The notes: generated from the sequence alone by a model not told the origin. 41,621 bases of DNA from an uncultured Mycobacteriaceae bacterium (GCA_902826815.1 CADEGF010000059.1:1-41621); one strand, 5' to 3'. Shown: positions 30,175 through 38,868, counted from the first letter of the stretch. Program-made: numbers and translations.

Positions 30175-31113
30175 TCAGACTCCGGACGTCCTGCGGCCTG
30201 CGTCGCCGTAGGGCTCGTCGCGGCTCTTCACCGCGTCGCGGAAGCCGTGCTCTCTGGCCTCGGCGACGAACGCATGCCCCTCTGGGGTGTGCCGCGCGAC
30301 GCCGTCGAAGACGGTGCTCACCATGCGACTGGTCGCGACGCCCTGCTGCAGCAGTGCGGTATTGAGCGCCAGCTTCGCCATGATGAGCTGGTTGACCGGC
30401 ATCGCGGCGATGCGCTCGACGAGGCGTTCGGTGCGCTCGTCGAGATCGGCGGGCTCCGGCGCCTCGACGGCGAGCCCCCAGTCCGCCGCCTGCGCGCCGC
30501 TGATGCAATCACCGGTGAACAGAAGGCGTTTCGCGCGTTGGTCGCCGAGTCGGTGTGCCCAAAGGCCCGCAGCGGGCACCCCCCACACGCGCATCGGCGG
30601 ATAGCCGATCTTGGCGTCCGACGCGGCGATCACCTGATCGGCGTGCAACGCGATGTCGGTACCGCCTGCCACGCAATAGCCGTGGATCTTCACCACGGTG
30701 GGCTTGTCGCAATGCATCAGGCTGGAGAAGCCGCGGACGAAGCGGCTCATCATCTGGTAGTCGATCATCGGATCCCACGGCTGATCGGGGAGATGGTTGA
30801 TCGCCTGCGTCTTGCCGGACAGTACGGTGTCCGCGTACGGGTTGCCACCGCCCGCCGACGACGATCCCTCCGCGTAGGCGGACAGGTCGAAGCCCGCGCA
30901 GAACCCTTCGCCGCGTCCGGAGACGAGGATCACGTGGACAGCGGGATCGAGGTCGGCGCGCTCGACGAGGGCTGAGAGCTCCAGCGGGGTGTCGGCGATG
31001 ATCGCGTTGCCTTTTTCCGGGCGGTTGAACGTGATTCGGGCTACCCGGTCGGTGACCTCGTAGGTCATCGTCTTCAGGTTGTCGAAGTCGACCGGCCTGA
31101 TCGCGTGCGTCAT
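30175..31113 (-). CDS. echA4: Enoyl-CoA hydratase/isomerase family protein (EchA4-like)
   Basis: A 312-residue crotonase-fold protein, longer than usual owing to an insert near 95-130 (SSSAGGGNPYADTVL). The oxyanion-hole regions are FCAGFDLSAYAEG and HGYCVAGGTDIAL. Both catalytic Glu of crotonase are replaced: Asp in GGTDI and Pro in GYPPMR. The start MTHAIRP at 31113 duplicates MTHA encoded upstream next to the fadE8 stop (31210), where an ATGA overlap is still visible. A palindromic element therefore separates a formerly coupled pair. By synteny it is Rv0673. Actual reaction unknown. Confidence 0.88.
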   Translation of the reverse strand: MTHAIRPVDFDNLKTMTYEVTDRVARITFNRPEKGNAIIADTPLELSALVERADLDPAVHVILVSGRGEGFCAGFDLSAYAEGSSSAGGGNPYADTVLSGKTQAINHLPDQPWDPMIDYQMMSRFVRGFSSLMHCDKPTVVKIHGYCVAGGTDIALHADQVIAASDAKIGYPPMRVWGVPAAGLWAHRLGDQRAKRLLFTGDCISGAQAADWGLAVEAPEPADLDERTERLVERIAAMPVNQLIMAKLALNTALLQQGVATSRMVSTVFDGVARHTPEGHAFVAEAREHGFRDAVKSRDEPYGDAGRRTSGV

Positions 31114-31210
31114 TGGGTGGTCACCTTCCCCCGCGAGCAGACGCGAAGCCCCCCAAAATCGCGGCATTTTGGGGGTTTTCGCGTCTGCTCGGCGTCATCG
31201 CGTGGGTCAT
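31114..31210. repeat. Inserted palindromic element, copy A, with flanking duplication
   Basis: Arms 31134-31159 and 31166-31191 pair over 26 bases with two mismatches around a 6-base loop; the outer arm starts CGAGCAGACGCG. The direct repeats ATCGCGTGCGTCAT (31100-31113) and ATCGCGTGGGTCAT (31197-31210) flank it, 13 of 14 identical. One repeat unit plus the element accounts for 97 bases between the fadE8 stop and the present echA4 start. The same core appears at 37821-37876 and 38869-38920. Confidence 0.85.
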
Positions 31211-32835
31211 CCCTTGACCAGGACTCGCTCGAGGATCGGCGCGAGGTCCAGCCCGGCGGGCATGGTTCCGTAAGCGCCACCCCACTGGCCACCCATCCGG
31301 GTCGCGAGGAACGCTTCGGCGACCGCAGGATGTCCGTGCCGCACCAGAAGCGAGCCCTGCAGTGCGAGCCCGATGTCCTCGGTGACCTTGCGGGCCCGGT
31401 ACTGGATGGTCTCCAGGTCGTCGAGTTGGGGCTTGAGCGCGTCGACGTGGGCGTCCAGCCGCGGATCCTGACCGGCGGACTTCGCGAGCTCGCCGAACAG
31501 CACGTCGACGCTTTCCGGACGAGTTGCCATGGCGCGCAAGGTGTCCAACGCGCTGACGTTGCCGGAGCCCTCCCAGATGCCCATCAGCGGCGCCTCGCGG
31601 TACAGCCGGGGCATGCCGGACTCCTCGACATAGCCGTTGCCGCCGAGGCATTCCATCGCCTCCGCGGCGTGACCGGTCGCGCGCTTGCATACCCAGTACT
31701 TGCTCGCGGCCAGGGCGATGCGGCGGAATAGCGACTCGCGCTCGTCGCCCCGGACTGCCCGGTCGGTGGCACCCGCCATCCGCATCGCGAGGATGGTGGC
31801 GGCCTCGGCCTCCACTGCGAGATCGGCAAGCACATTGCGCATCAGCGGTTGGTCAATGAGATAGGCGCCGAAGGCCTTTCGATGCTGTGCGTGGTGGATG
31901 GCGCGCGTCAGCCCGGTCCGCATGCTGGTGGCGCTGCCCAGCGTGCAGTCGAGCCGGGTGAGGTTGACCATCTCGATAATGGTCGGCACGCCGCGGCCCT
32001 CCTCGCCGACCAGCCATGCGGTAGCACCGTCGTACTCGACCTCCGATGACGCGTTGGCGTGGTTGCCGAGCTTGTCCTTGAGGCGCTGCAAGAACATTCG
32101 GTTGCGGCTGCCGTCGGGGAGAATCCTGGGTAGGAAGAAGCACGACAGCCCGCCGGGAGCCTGGGCCAACACCAGGAAGACGTCGCACATCGGTGCCGAG
32201 GTGAACCACTTGTGTCCGGTCAGGCTGTAGCTGCCGTCGGCGTTGGGCGTGGCCTGGGTGGTGCCCGCACGGACGTCGGATCCGCCCTGCTTCTCGGTCA
32301 TCGACATGCCCGCGGTGATACCGGCTTTGGTAGCAGGCACTTTCAGCTCGGGGTCGTAGGAGCGGCTGGTCAGCAGCGGCTCGTACACATCGGCAAGTTC
32401 TTTGTTGAATCGGAGCGCGGGAACGACGGCGTAGGTCATCGAGATCGGGCAGATGTGGCCGGGCTCCGTCGTCCACACCGACGTTTTGGCGGCGCGGACG
32501 ACGTGGGAGCCCTCGCGCTCGTCGGCCCACGGCGCGGCGTGCAGCCCGTGGCCGATCGCCACGTTCATCAGCTCGTGGTAGGCAGGGTCGTACTCGACGT
32601 CGTCGACGCGATGGCCGTAGCGGTCGTGGGTGTGCAGCACCGGCTGGTTGCGGTCGGCCAGCTCGCCCCAGCGTTGCGCCTGCGCGCCGCCGGAAAGCGC
32701 ACCGAGCTCGGCGACCTCGTCGAGGCCCCATTCGCCGCCCTCGCGGATCAGCGCTTCGGTGAGCACCGGCGAAGACGCCGGGTTGACGTCCTCGAACGGG
32801 GGAACCTGGTTGGTGACGACATGCGTATCGGCCAT
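31207..32835 (-). CDS. fadE8: Acyl-CoA dehydrogenase, AidB-like
   Basis: A 542-residue flavoenzyme that oxidises an acyl-CoA at the alpha-beta bond. MTEKQGGSDVRAGTT (about residues 178-192) and HKWFTSAPMCDVFLV match the FAD-binding middle domain, and ECLGGNGYVEESGMPRLYR (about 397-415) contains the substrate/FAD region of the AidB branch. Its length also matches AidB rather than short-chain enzymes. It is the first gene of the fadE8-echA4-paaX-echA5 operon. A TAATAT box 7 bases before the ATG and no ribosome binding site predict a leaderless mRNA. Natural substrate is not evident. Confidence 0.92.
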   Translation of the reverse strand: MADTHVVTNQVPPFEDVNPASSPVLTEALIREGGEWGLDEVAELGALSGGAQAQRWGELADRNQPVLHTHDRYGHRVDDVEYDPAYHELMNVAIGHGLHAAPWADEREGSHVVRAAKTSVWTTEPGHICPISMTYAVVPALRFNKELADVYEPLLTSRSYDPELKVPATKAGITAGMSMTEKQGGSDVRAGTTQATPNADGSYSLTGHKWFTSAPMCDVFLVLAQAPGGLSCFFLPRILPDGSRNRMFLQRLKDKLGNHANASSEVEYDGATAWLVGEEGRGVPTIIEMVNLTRLDCTLGSATSMRTGLTRAIHHAQHRKAFGAYLIDQPLMRNVLADLAVEAEAATILAMRMAGATDRAVRGDERESLFRRIALAASKYWVCKRATGHAAEAMECLGGNGYVEESGMPRLYREAPLMGIWEGSGNVSALDTLRAMATRPESVDVLFGELAKSAGQDPRLDAHVDALKPQLDDLETIQYRARKVTEDIGLALQGSLLVRHGHPAVAEAFLATRMGGQWGGAYGTMPAGLDLAPILERVLVKG

Positions 32836-32842
32836 ACCGTCG

Positions 32843-32870
32843 ATATTACATTTTCTCGACAGTCGCTCAA
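32843..32870 (-). promoter_or_regulatory. Candidate leaderless promoter of fadE8
   Basis: On the minus strand TTGAGC (32870-32865), a 16-base spacer and TAATAT (32848-32843) precede the ATG at 32835 by 7 bases. The transcription start should fall on or next to the start codon. Confidence 0.6.
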
Positions 32871-33032
32871 CGTTTGTAACGAAATCACTCCACTGCGACC
32901 TGGCGGATAACTTTCAGCAAACGTGATTTCCACGTGAAAAGTAGGGAATCACCCCATTTCTTCAGCACCTTCGCAGACATACTTTTGATGCGCAGCAACG
33001 GCCCTGTTGCAGATGCCTTTTGGAGGTGTGCC

Positions 33033-33903
33033 ATGTCAACCAAGACGGTAGCCACGATGTTCGCCGCCACAGCATGCGCGAGCACGATGGGATTGTTCGC
33101 GGTCGAAGTGCCTGCACAAGCGGCCCCGCGAACTCCGCTACCACTTGCGCCGACCAACTGCGATTGGACGATGCAGAGCAACGAAATCGATGTCAGCCAG
33201 GACAACGGTCTCGTCGTGCACCTGGCTTACGACTTGACCGACACGAAAGACAAGGCTCATACCTCGCGAAGGATGGAAACACCTGGTCAGGACCGCTCAC
33301 CGGAGGAATCGTCAAGGGCACCAATCAGCTGAATTTCGTTGTTGACTTTGAACACACGGCGGGCCGTTCGGCAAACCTCCCGACCATTCCGAACCCTTCT
33401 CGAACCGCTACCCGGGCACGATCGACCCGGATGGCAATGGCGCGAGCGGCACCACGACGAACAGTGCCGGCGTTACCAATGGCTGGAGCACCGGCGCGCA
33501 GTTTCTCTGCATCGGGCATGCGCCCGCCGACGCTCCCCCGCCGCTGGATCCGAAGGTTCCAATCCAGGCGCCAGCGGCCCAGGCGCCACCGCCAGCGGAG
33601 AAACCACCGACAGACATGGTCAGGATGCTCATCACCCCCGCACTGCCCAACGTGAACGTGCACGTGTCGAGCACCGCCCCGATTGCCGGGCATTGCACGT
33701 ACCACGCGGACGAGGTCAATGGCCTTGGCCGGCCGATCGACGAGCCGTTCGACATCGCCAAAATGGGCTCAAAGGACCTGACGTTCTTGGCTCCTCTCGT
33801 CGGCCAGAGATGGCACGTGGTGTTGTCCTGCCGCGGCGACTTCAACGGCCAAGATGTCGAGTTCGGCCATCAGGAACAAGACGTGGCCGGCTTCGGCGGC
33901 TGA
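33033..33903 (+). pseudogene. Secreted mycobacterial protein gene broken by two frameshifts
   Basis: A signal peptide begins at the ATG at 33033 (MSTKTVATMFAATACAS, cleavage near AQA/AP), with GGAGG upstream. The frame breaks near 33254 (after LTDTKDK) and continues as GSYLAKDGNTWSGPLTGG. It breaks again near 33361 (after VVDFEHTA) and continues as GPFGKPPDHSEPFSNRYPG to a stop at 33903. Each break is explained by one missing G. The restored product would be about 290 residues, with a Pro/Ala-rich linker (about 180-200) and a C-terminal domain with two Cys. I do not recognise the family. Decay is likely, but two sequencing errors in G runs are possible. Confidence 0.7.
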
Positions 33904-33911
33904 GCTACCGA

Positions 33912-34439
33912 CTACTTGCAGAGTTCGGCGACCTTGTTCCTGCCGTCCTCGCCGGTGGTCAGCCTGGCAGCCTGCTGCGGGTCGTCGTTGGTCGCGCCAG
34001 CAAGGGCGTTGACGCCGATGTCTTGGAGGTTGTTCGCGAACAGGCGCACCGCGTCGGCAAGGTCCGGCGGCGTCTGGTCGTTCAGCCGGCTCAGCAGATA
34101 GTCGCCGCCACCGATCAATGACAGCCGGGCGTTGCTCGCCACCGCGGTTTGCGCGACCGGGTCGGGTCCGAGGTCGGCGTGCGTCTGCAGCTGTACTGCG
34201 TTACTCACGGTGTCGAAGGCCGCGCACACCTGCTGCTTCGACTCGGCCGTCGGCTCGACCTTCGCGTCTTTCTGCGGCCACGCCAACACCAAGGCATATG
34301 CGGCAACACCGATGGCGGTCAACGCGATGAACGGCGAGAGCAGCGACACCCAGCGGGCCCCTCCGCCGCCCTGACTCGCCGCGGGTTTCGCGTGTGATTG
34401 AGCCTGCGGGGGTTGCTGCACTGGTTCGGTGTCGGCCAT
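33912..34439 (-). CDS. Small membrane protein, Ala/Pro/Gln-rich N-terminus
   Basis: A 175-residue protein. A polar Pro/Gln/Ala-rich cytoplasmic part (1-28) is followed by one transmembrane helix (about 30-54, LLSPFIALTAIGVAAYALVL) and an extracytoplasmic domain of about 120 residues with two Cys (QQVCAAF and AELCK at the end). Proteins of this design are common in mycobacteria and have no known function. It is convergent with the pseudogene, 8 bases away. Confidence 0.8.
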   Translation of the reverse strand: MADTEPVQQPPQAQSHAKPAASQGGGGARWVSLLSPFIALTAIGVAAYALVLAWPQKDAKVEPTAESKQQVCAAFDTVSNAVQLQTHADLGPDPVAQTAVASNARLSLIGGGDYLLSRLNDQTPPDLADAVRLFANNLQDIGVNALAGATNDDPQQAARLTTGEDGRNKVAELCK

Positions 34440-34475
34440 GCGGGCATCGTAACGGCCAGTGATGCCACGACCGCG

Positions 34476-35228
34476 TCACGACGCCAGGCGGCCGGTCACC
34501 GCGGCCAGCACCTGGTCCGTGGCCGCAAAGAATGATCCGATGTGTGCTTGGTTGTCGATCACGTCGACGGTGGCGTCTAGAGCCTCGACGTCGGCGCGCA
34601 CGTACGGCACAATCCAATCCTCCGAACCGACGTAATAGGCTGCAGGACAACGGATCAACGATGGATCGACATACCGCGTTGGCCGTTTCGAGCCCTCGAT
34701 CGCCGCCGCAACGGCGAGCGCGTCATTGCTGTTTTCCATCATGTCTTGGAACGCAGGGTCGGTGACAGCGAGCGCCCGCCAGAGGCCGGACCAGTTCCCG
34801 TCCCGCAAGAATCCGGCGAGCGGTGTCAGCAGCCGACCGACCTCCGCCTCGTGGGCATGCATCGCATAGGCGCCGACGACAAGGCGGTTCACCCGGTCTG
34901 GACAGCGGCTAGCCAAGTTGCACGCCAGCCAGCCGCCGCGCGAGTAGCCCCAGACAGTCGCGCTGTCGACGCCCTCGGCGTCCAACACCGCGACTAGGTC
35001 CGCCGTCACTCCTGCGGCCTCGTACGAATCGGCATCGTGCGGTCTGTCGCTGGCCCCATGCCCAAGCGGATCGATGTTGATAACGCGCCAGTGCCGGGCA
35101 AGTGGTTCGACGTATCCGTACTGGACCCAGTGCCGTGCAGCACAAAGCGTCCCGGCGATCAAAACCAGAGGTGGACCCTCCCCTTCCACGGTGTAGTCGA
35201 TGCTGAAATCGCGCGACGTTACCTGCAC
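34476..35228 (-). CDS. Alpha/beta hydrolase
   Basis: A 250-residue hydrolase. The nucleophile elbow is WGYSRGGW (Ser96). An acid residue lies in YVGSEDWIVP and the His in DNQAHIGSF, so the triad is complete. An oxyanion region LIAGTLCAARHW (about 23-34) is present. The GTG at 35228 is used, which overlaps the PAP2 stop by 10 bases; an open frame further upstream to 35402 lies inside PAP2 and is not credible. Substrate unknown. The overlap suggests a shared transcript and perhaps a joint role in lipid turnover. Confidence 0.85.
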   Translation of the reverse strand: MQVTSRDFSIDYTVEGEGPPLVLIAGTLCAARHWVQYGYVEPLARHWRVINIDPLGHGASDRPHDADSYEAAGVTADLVAVLDAEGVDSATVWGYSRGGWLACNLASRCPDRVNRLVVGAYAMHAHEAEVGRLLTPLAGFLRDGNWSGLWRALAVTDPAFQDMMENSNDALAVAAAIEGSKRPTRYVDPSLIRCPAAYYVGSEDWIVPYVRADVEALDATVDVIDNQAHIGSFFAATDQVLAAVTGRLAS

Positions 35229-36283
35229 GCGCGGATCCGCCGCGACCTGAACCAGTGCATCGCCGACATCACAACCGCGGCCAACGCCCACCCCAACAGA
35301 ATGTCGATGACGTAGTGCTCGGCCGTGTACACCAACGTGAATGCCATCACGAGCACGTACACCGCGAGCACAGGTCGCCATCCGCGGTTGACCCGCTTCC
35401 ACAGGAATACCGCGATAGCCAACGTCATGCCTGCATGCAGCGACGGGATCGCGGCGACCAGGTTGACGCTGGCCTGGCCCGCATCAAGCAGGGCGGAAGC
35501 GGTGTGCAGATTCAGCTTGCCCCAACCACGTCCGACGATCCTCTCGACCCAGGCATTCGAACCGTCCTGGCTGGTCTGCATCGCACCGAGCAGGCCCCCG
35601 TCGGGCACGCCGCGCGCCGACTTGAACATGCAGCGCGGGCCCGACGGGCCACCGTCGACGTTGGCCGGCGTGCAGCGGGCCGCGGCCCACGGCGGCGCGG
35701 CGGGCACCAGCGCGTAGATCACCAACCCGGCGAATGAGAGGCCGACGAACAGCTTGACGAACGCCTTCCACTCATCGCGGTTCCGCAGCCAGAGCACCCC
35801 CGCAACGATGTAGGGAAGGATGAAGAACGACATGTAGACCGTGCTGAGCACGACTTCCCACCACGGCGGGAGCGGCGACTTTATTCGCTCCTGCAGCCAC
35901 ACCGTCGGCACGGTCCCGAAGAACAACCAGCGGTCGACGTCGGCGGGCCATTGCCACAGCGTGGGTCTGCCGATGATGTCGGCCGCTCCCCTGCTCAGGT
36001 CGTAGGCGAGCAGTACCAGCGCGAACGGCAGCCAGTCGCGGATGACGTAGAGCATGCGCCTGCCCTGCCCGATACTGGCGGCCAGCAGACCGGTCGCGAT
36101 GTAGAGCAGTAGCAGCTCGCGGTTGAATGCGAAGCCGTCGGTCAGGGTGCGGAAGATGACGACGAACGCCCAGACCGCAATCGCCACCCAGCGCAGGATC
36201 CTGAGCCAACGACGACGGGGTGCCGCGACGGGTTCGTCGACGACAGGGGTCAACGCAATTGGTGCATCGTCAATCGCGGACAC
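35219..36283 (-). CDS. PAP2-superfamily membrane phosphatase or inositolphosphotransferase (AUR1-like)
   Basis: A 354-residue integral membrane protein with about six to seven helices after a Pro-rich N-terminus. The PAP2 signature parts are AIPSLHAGMTLA (Pro-Ser-Leu-His-Ala, catalytic His) and TAEHYVIDILLGW (second His and Asp). The layout is like the PAP2_3 (AUR1/inositol phosphoryl) group, known from phospholipid head-group exchange. It starts at GTG 36283. A GGTGAA-TTTG-TTCACC palindrome lies 42 bases upstream. It overlaps the downstream hydrolase gene. Confidence 0.87.
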   Translation of the reverse strand: MSAIDDAPIALTPVVDEPVAAPRRRWLRILRWVAIAVWAFVVIFRTLTDGFAFNRELLLLYIATGLLAASIGQGRRMLYVIRDWLPFALVLLAYDLSRGAADIIGRPTLWQWPADVDRWLFFGTVPTVWLQERIKSPLPPWWEVVLSTVYMSFFILPYIVAGVLWLRNRDEWKAFVKLFVGLSFAGLVIYALVPAAPPWAAARCTPANVDGGPSGPRCMFKSARGVPDGGLLGAMQTSQDGSNAWVERIVGRGWGKLNLHTASALLDAGQASVNLVAAIPSLHAGMTLAIAVFLWKRVNRGWRPVLAVYVLVMAFTLVYTAEHYVIDILLGWALAAVVMSAMHWFRSRRIRACR

Positions 36284-36324
36284 CCGGAAGATAGTAGTTA
36301 ACCTCCGCGCTACCGCCCGTTATA

Positions 36325-36340
36325 GGTGAATTTGTTCACC
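36325..36340. promoter_or_regulatory. Short palindrome before the PAP2 gene
   Basis: GGTGAA (36325-36330), TTTG, TTCACC (36335-36340) is a perfect 6-base-arm inverted repeat between the end gene stop and the PAP2 start codon. Size and spacing suit a dimeric repressor; it could also be a short hairpin at the end of the end transcript. Confidence 0.4.
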
Positions 36341-36358
36341 AGATCGTGCCTGCCGGAG

Positions 36359-37111
36359 CTAGACGAGGTTCTCCCGCAGGAAGGCGATGTCGTCCTTTCG
36401 GCCCTCGTCGGCGGTCTCGCAAATGACCGGCGCATCGGCGGCCGTCACGACGGCAACCAGCAGGTCAGGGTCGATTTTGCCGGTGCCGAAGTTGGCGTGC
36501 CGGTCGGCCCCCGACCCCGCCGCATCCCTCGAGTCGTTGCAGTGCACCAGGTCGATGCGGCCGGTCAGGGCCTTGATGCGGTCGACGGCGTCGATCAGCG
36601 CCTCACCCGCCGCCCAGGCGTGGCAGGTGTCGAGGCAGAAGCCGATCCCGGTGTCGCCGATGTGGTCCCACAGCCTGCCGATGGTGTCGAAGTGGCGGGC
36701 CATCGCATGGTCCCCGCCCGCGGTGTTCTCGAGGTAGACGGGCACATCGGTTTCGAGGTACTGCAGCGCCTTGACCCAGCGCTCGAAGCCCGCCTCGATG
36801 TCGTTGTCGTCGGCGTGGCCGCCGTGCACGATCACCGCGGTGGCGTTGATCTCCGACGCCGCGTCGCAGGTGTCCTGCAGGATCTTGCGCGACGGGATGC
36901 GCACCCGGTTGTTCGCCGAAGCGACGTTGATCAGGTACGGCGCGTGCACGTACAGCGGCATGCTCGCCGACTTCAGCGTCTCGGCGTCATCGCGCGGTTT
37001 TGGCTTCTTCCAGCTCTGCGGGTTGCCGAGGAAGAACTGCACCACATCGGCGCCGTCAGCTTGCGCCGCTGCCAGGGGATCGTCTTGATGGACGTGGGAA
37101 CCAATGAGCAC
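36359..37111 (-). CDS. end: Endonuclease IV (AP endonuclease)
   Basis: A 250-residue TIM-barrel base-excision repair enzyme that cuts abasic DNA 5' to the lesion, using three metal ions. Metal ligands are in [50 protein letters not shown] and ICETAD, so the set (His, Glu, Asp, His, Asp, His, Glu) is complete. It starts with GTG, with TAGACT 6 bases upstream and no ribosome binding site (leaderless). It matches Rv0670 (end), two genes away from rpoC. The gene is divergent from the small protein at 37142. Confidence 0.97.
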   Translation of the reverse strand: MLIGSHVHQDDPLAAAQADGADVVQFFLGNPQSWKKPKPRDDAETLKSASMPLYVHAPYLINVASANNRVRIPSRKILQDTCDAASEINATAVIVHGGHADDNDIEAGFERWVKALQYLETDVPVYLENTAGGDHAMARHFDTIGRLWDHIGDTGIGFCLDTCHAWAAGEALIDAVDRIKALTGRIDLVHCNDSRDAAGSGADRHANFGTGKIDPDLLVAVVTAADAPVICETADEGRKDDIAFLRENLV

Positions 37112-37141
37112 GCGGCCAGTCTAGTGATGGGGCCGGACACG

Positions 37142-37801
37142 ATGAGTTCCGTCGGCATCACGGGTCTACCTGGCATGCCGAACGATGTCTGGCCGTTGGT
37201 CCATGCCGAGCGACGAGCGTTGGTCGACGACCTCGAAGGCCTCGACGAGGCGCAGTGGACGCAGCCGTCGCTGTGCGCCGGATGGAGTGTGCACGACGTG
37301 GTGGCGCATCTGGTCGACGTCGCATTGACCACGCGGCTGGGATTCGCAGTCGACATGGCGAGGGCGCGTTTCGATTTCGACCGACAGAACATCAACGGCC
37401 TCGAACGAGCCCGCGGCGCCACACCCGGCGAGACGCTCGAACGGCTGCGCGGCGTGGTGACACGCACCTCCGGGCCGCCTGCGCCGATGGACACCCGGAT
37501 CGTCGAGGAGGTCGTGCACGGCGAGGACATCCGACGGGTCGTCGGCCTCACGCGCCGCTACCCAGACGAGGCCGTCGTCAGGGCACTGCAGCAGCAGACC
37601 CGCATGCCTGCGTCGTTCGGCGGCGCCAAGGAGCTCGTCGCCCGCGTCCGCCTGAGGGCCACCGATCTCGACCTGTCGATCGGCGAGGGCCCCGAGATCA
37701 ACGGCCCCGCACTCGCTTTGCTGCTGGCCGTCACCGGCCGACGCGTCGCGCTGGACGAACTCGACGGGCCAGGAGTCGCGACACTCCGCGAGAAGGCATG
37801 A
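37142..37801 (+). CDS. Maleylpyruvate-isomerase/DinB-like family protein
   Basis: A 219-residue protein of the actinobacterial TIGR03083 type. The N-terminal four-helix part has LVHAERRALVDDLEGL, SLCAGWSVHDVVAHL (His for metal binding) and a third His in IVEEVVHGEDI, which is the DinB/MDMPI metal triad. Members are mycothiol-dependent isomerases or unknown enzymes. Several in-frame starts are possible (37127, 37142, 37175); 37142 is a compromise and the true start may be internal. A palindrome (copy B) follows its stop. Confidence 0.8.
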   Translation: MSSVGITGLPGMPNDVWPLVHAERRALVDDLEGLDEAQWTQPSLCAGWSVHDVVAHLVDVALTTRLGFAVDMARARFDFDRQNINGLERARGATPGETLERLRGVVTRTSGPPAPMDTRIVEEVVHGEDIRRVVGLTRRYPDEAVVRALQQQTRMPASFGGAKELVARVRLRATDLDLSIGEGPEINGPALALLLAVTGRRVALDELDGPGVATLREKA

Positions 37802-37820
37802 CGGGTCACTTTCTCACCGC

Positions 37821-37876
37821 GAGCAGACGCGTGGACCCCCAATTTGAGTGATTTTCGGGGGTCTACGCGTCTGCTC
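37821..37876. repeat. Palindromic element, copy B
   Basis: Arms 37821-37840 and 37857-37876 are complementary at 19 of 20 positions (GAGCAGACGCGTGGACCCCC). It sits between two convergent genes, 20 bases after the plus-strand stop at 37801, and overlaps the stop codon (37875-37877) of the minus-strand gene by two bases. It may act as a bidirectional terminator. Confidence 0.8.
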
Positions 37877-38783
37877 ATCCGGCCCGTAGGGCGCGATCGG
37901 CACGATCGAGATGGCCGAAGATACGGGCGACGAGTTGGTCCGGATGCTTGCGGACATCGTCGACGACCATGGCGACGGTCGTCCACCCGCACTCCTGCAG
38001 TCTCGCGGTCTTCATGCGGTCATGCTTCCAGCTGTCAGGGTTGGCATGCCACTCCACACTGTCGTACTCAGCGACGAGCCCGCAGTCCGGCCAGGCGAAG
38101 TCGACTCGCCACACTGAGCCGTGCAGGTCGACGATCTCGACCTGGAGTTCTGGCAGTGGCAGTCCGCCATCGATAAAGACGAGCCGAGCCTCGCTCTCCA
38201 TCGGTGACTCGGCACGCCCGTCGGCATGCTTTACGAGTTCGCGGACGTCGACGATGCCGCGTCGTCCCTTCTGCTCCGCTACTGCTGCATTCAATTCGAG
38301 ACGTGTGCAGGCTCCGCAGTGCAATGCAGCGTCGAGGACCGCGAGCGCTCGTGGACGGCGGACCGTCCTCGCGATCTCTACTGCCGTCCATCCCGGCGCG
38401 GTCGCAAGTCTGCCCGGAAACTTCCTCAGTGGCGCGCCAATTCGTTGATGCACCATGAGGTCGGCTGCCGGTCGCATACGGATGCCGGGATCGAGGATGT
38501 GCAACCGGTTGTCGGGTTCGGTATCAAAACCGTACATCTCGGCAGCGGTGTGCATGCATGCGACGATGTGCGTCCCCGAGGCCAGATCGAGCGCAGCGAG
38601 CCGGGCCGCCATGCCCGGCGGCCCCATGGCGTAGATACCGCGACGAACCCTGACGAATCTGCCTGCTCGGACGGCTACTTCCAACGCCTTGCGGGACATT
38701 ACGGCGAGGAGTTGTTGGGTCGTCGCGACGCCGCCGTTTGCGGCGAATATCGATTCGAATGCCTCACGGGCCATGCAACGCAT
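37875..38783 (-). CDS. AbiEi-type antitoxin-like protein fused to a DUF559 nuclease-like domain
   Basis: A 302-residue protein (start ATG 38783, or M4 at 38774). The N-terminal part (about 10-60) resembles the winged-helix AbiEi antitoxin of type IV toxin-antitoxin systems (GGVATTQQLLAVMSRKALE and VRRGIYAMGPPG). The C-terminal part (about 185-300) resembles the DUF559/Vsr-like fold: Glu196/198 in MESEAR, Asp228 in VDFAWPD and Glu239 in AEYDSVEW, which may form a PD-(D/E)xK site. No separate AbiEii toxin gene is next to it. It lies directly downstream of rpoC. Whether it cuts DNA or regulates transcription is not known. Confidence 0.78.
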   Translation of the reverse strand: MRCMAREAFESIFAANGGVATTQQLLAVMSRKALEVAVRAGRFVRVRRGIYAMGPPGMAARLAALDLASGTHIVACMHTAAEMYGFDTEPDNRLHILDPGIRMRPAADLMVHQRIGAPLRKFPGRLATAPGWTAVEIARTVRRPRALAVLDAALHCGACTRLELNAAVAEQKGRRGIVDVRELVKHADGRAESPMESEARLVFIDGGLPLPELQVEIVDLHGSVWRVDFAWPDCGLVAEYDSVEWHANPDSWKHDRMKTARLQECGWTTVAMVVDDVRKHPDQLVARIFGHLDRADRALRAG

Positions 38784-38868
38784 GCTTGCCGTAAGGCGCG
38801 CCCCGGGGAAGTGCGGTGTTGCGACGCTGTGGATAACTCCCGCGACGTCAGCCGCTCGCCTGCCGAAG

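Noticed and set aside
38828-38836. TGTGGATAA, an exact DnaA box (TTATCCACA)
   Set aside because: A single 9-mer without other boxes, dnaA or dnaN nearby; the real origin should be elsewhere.
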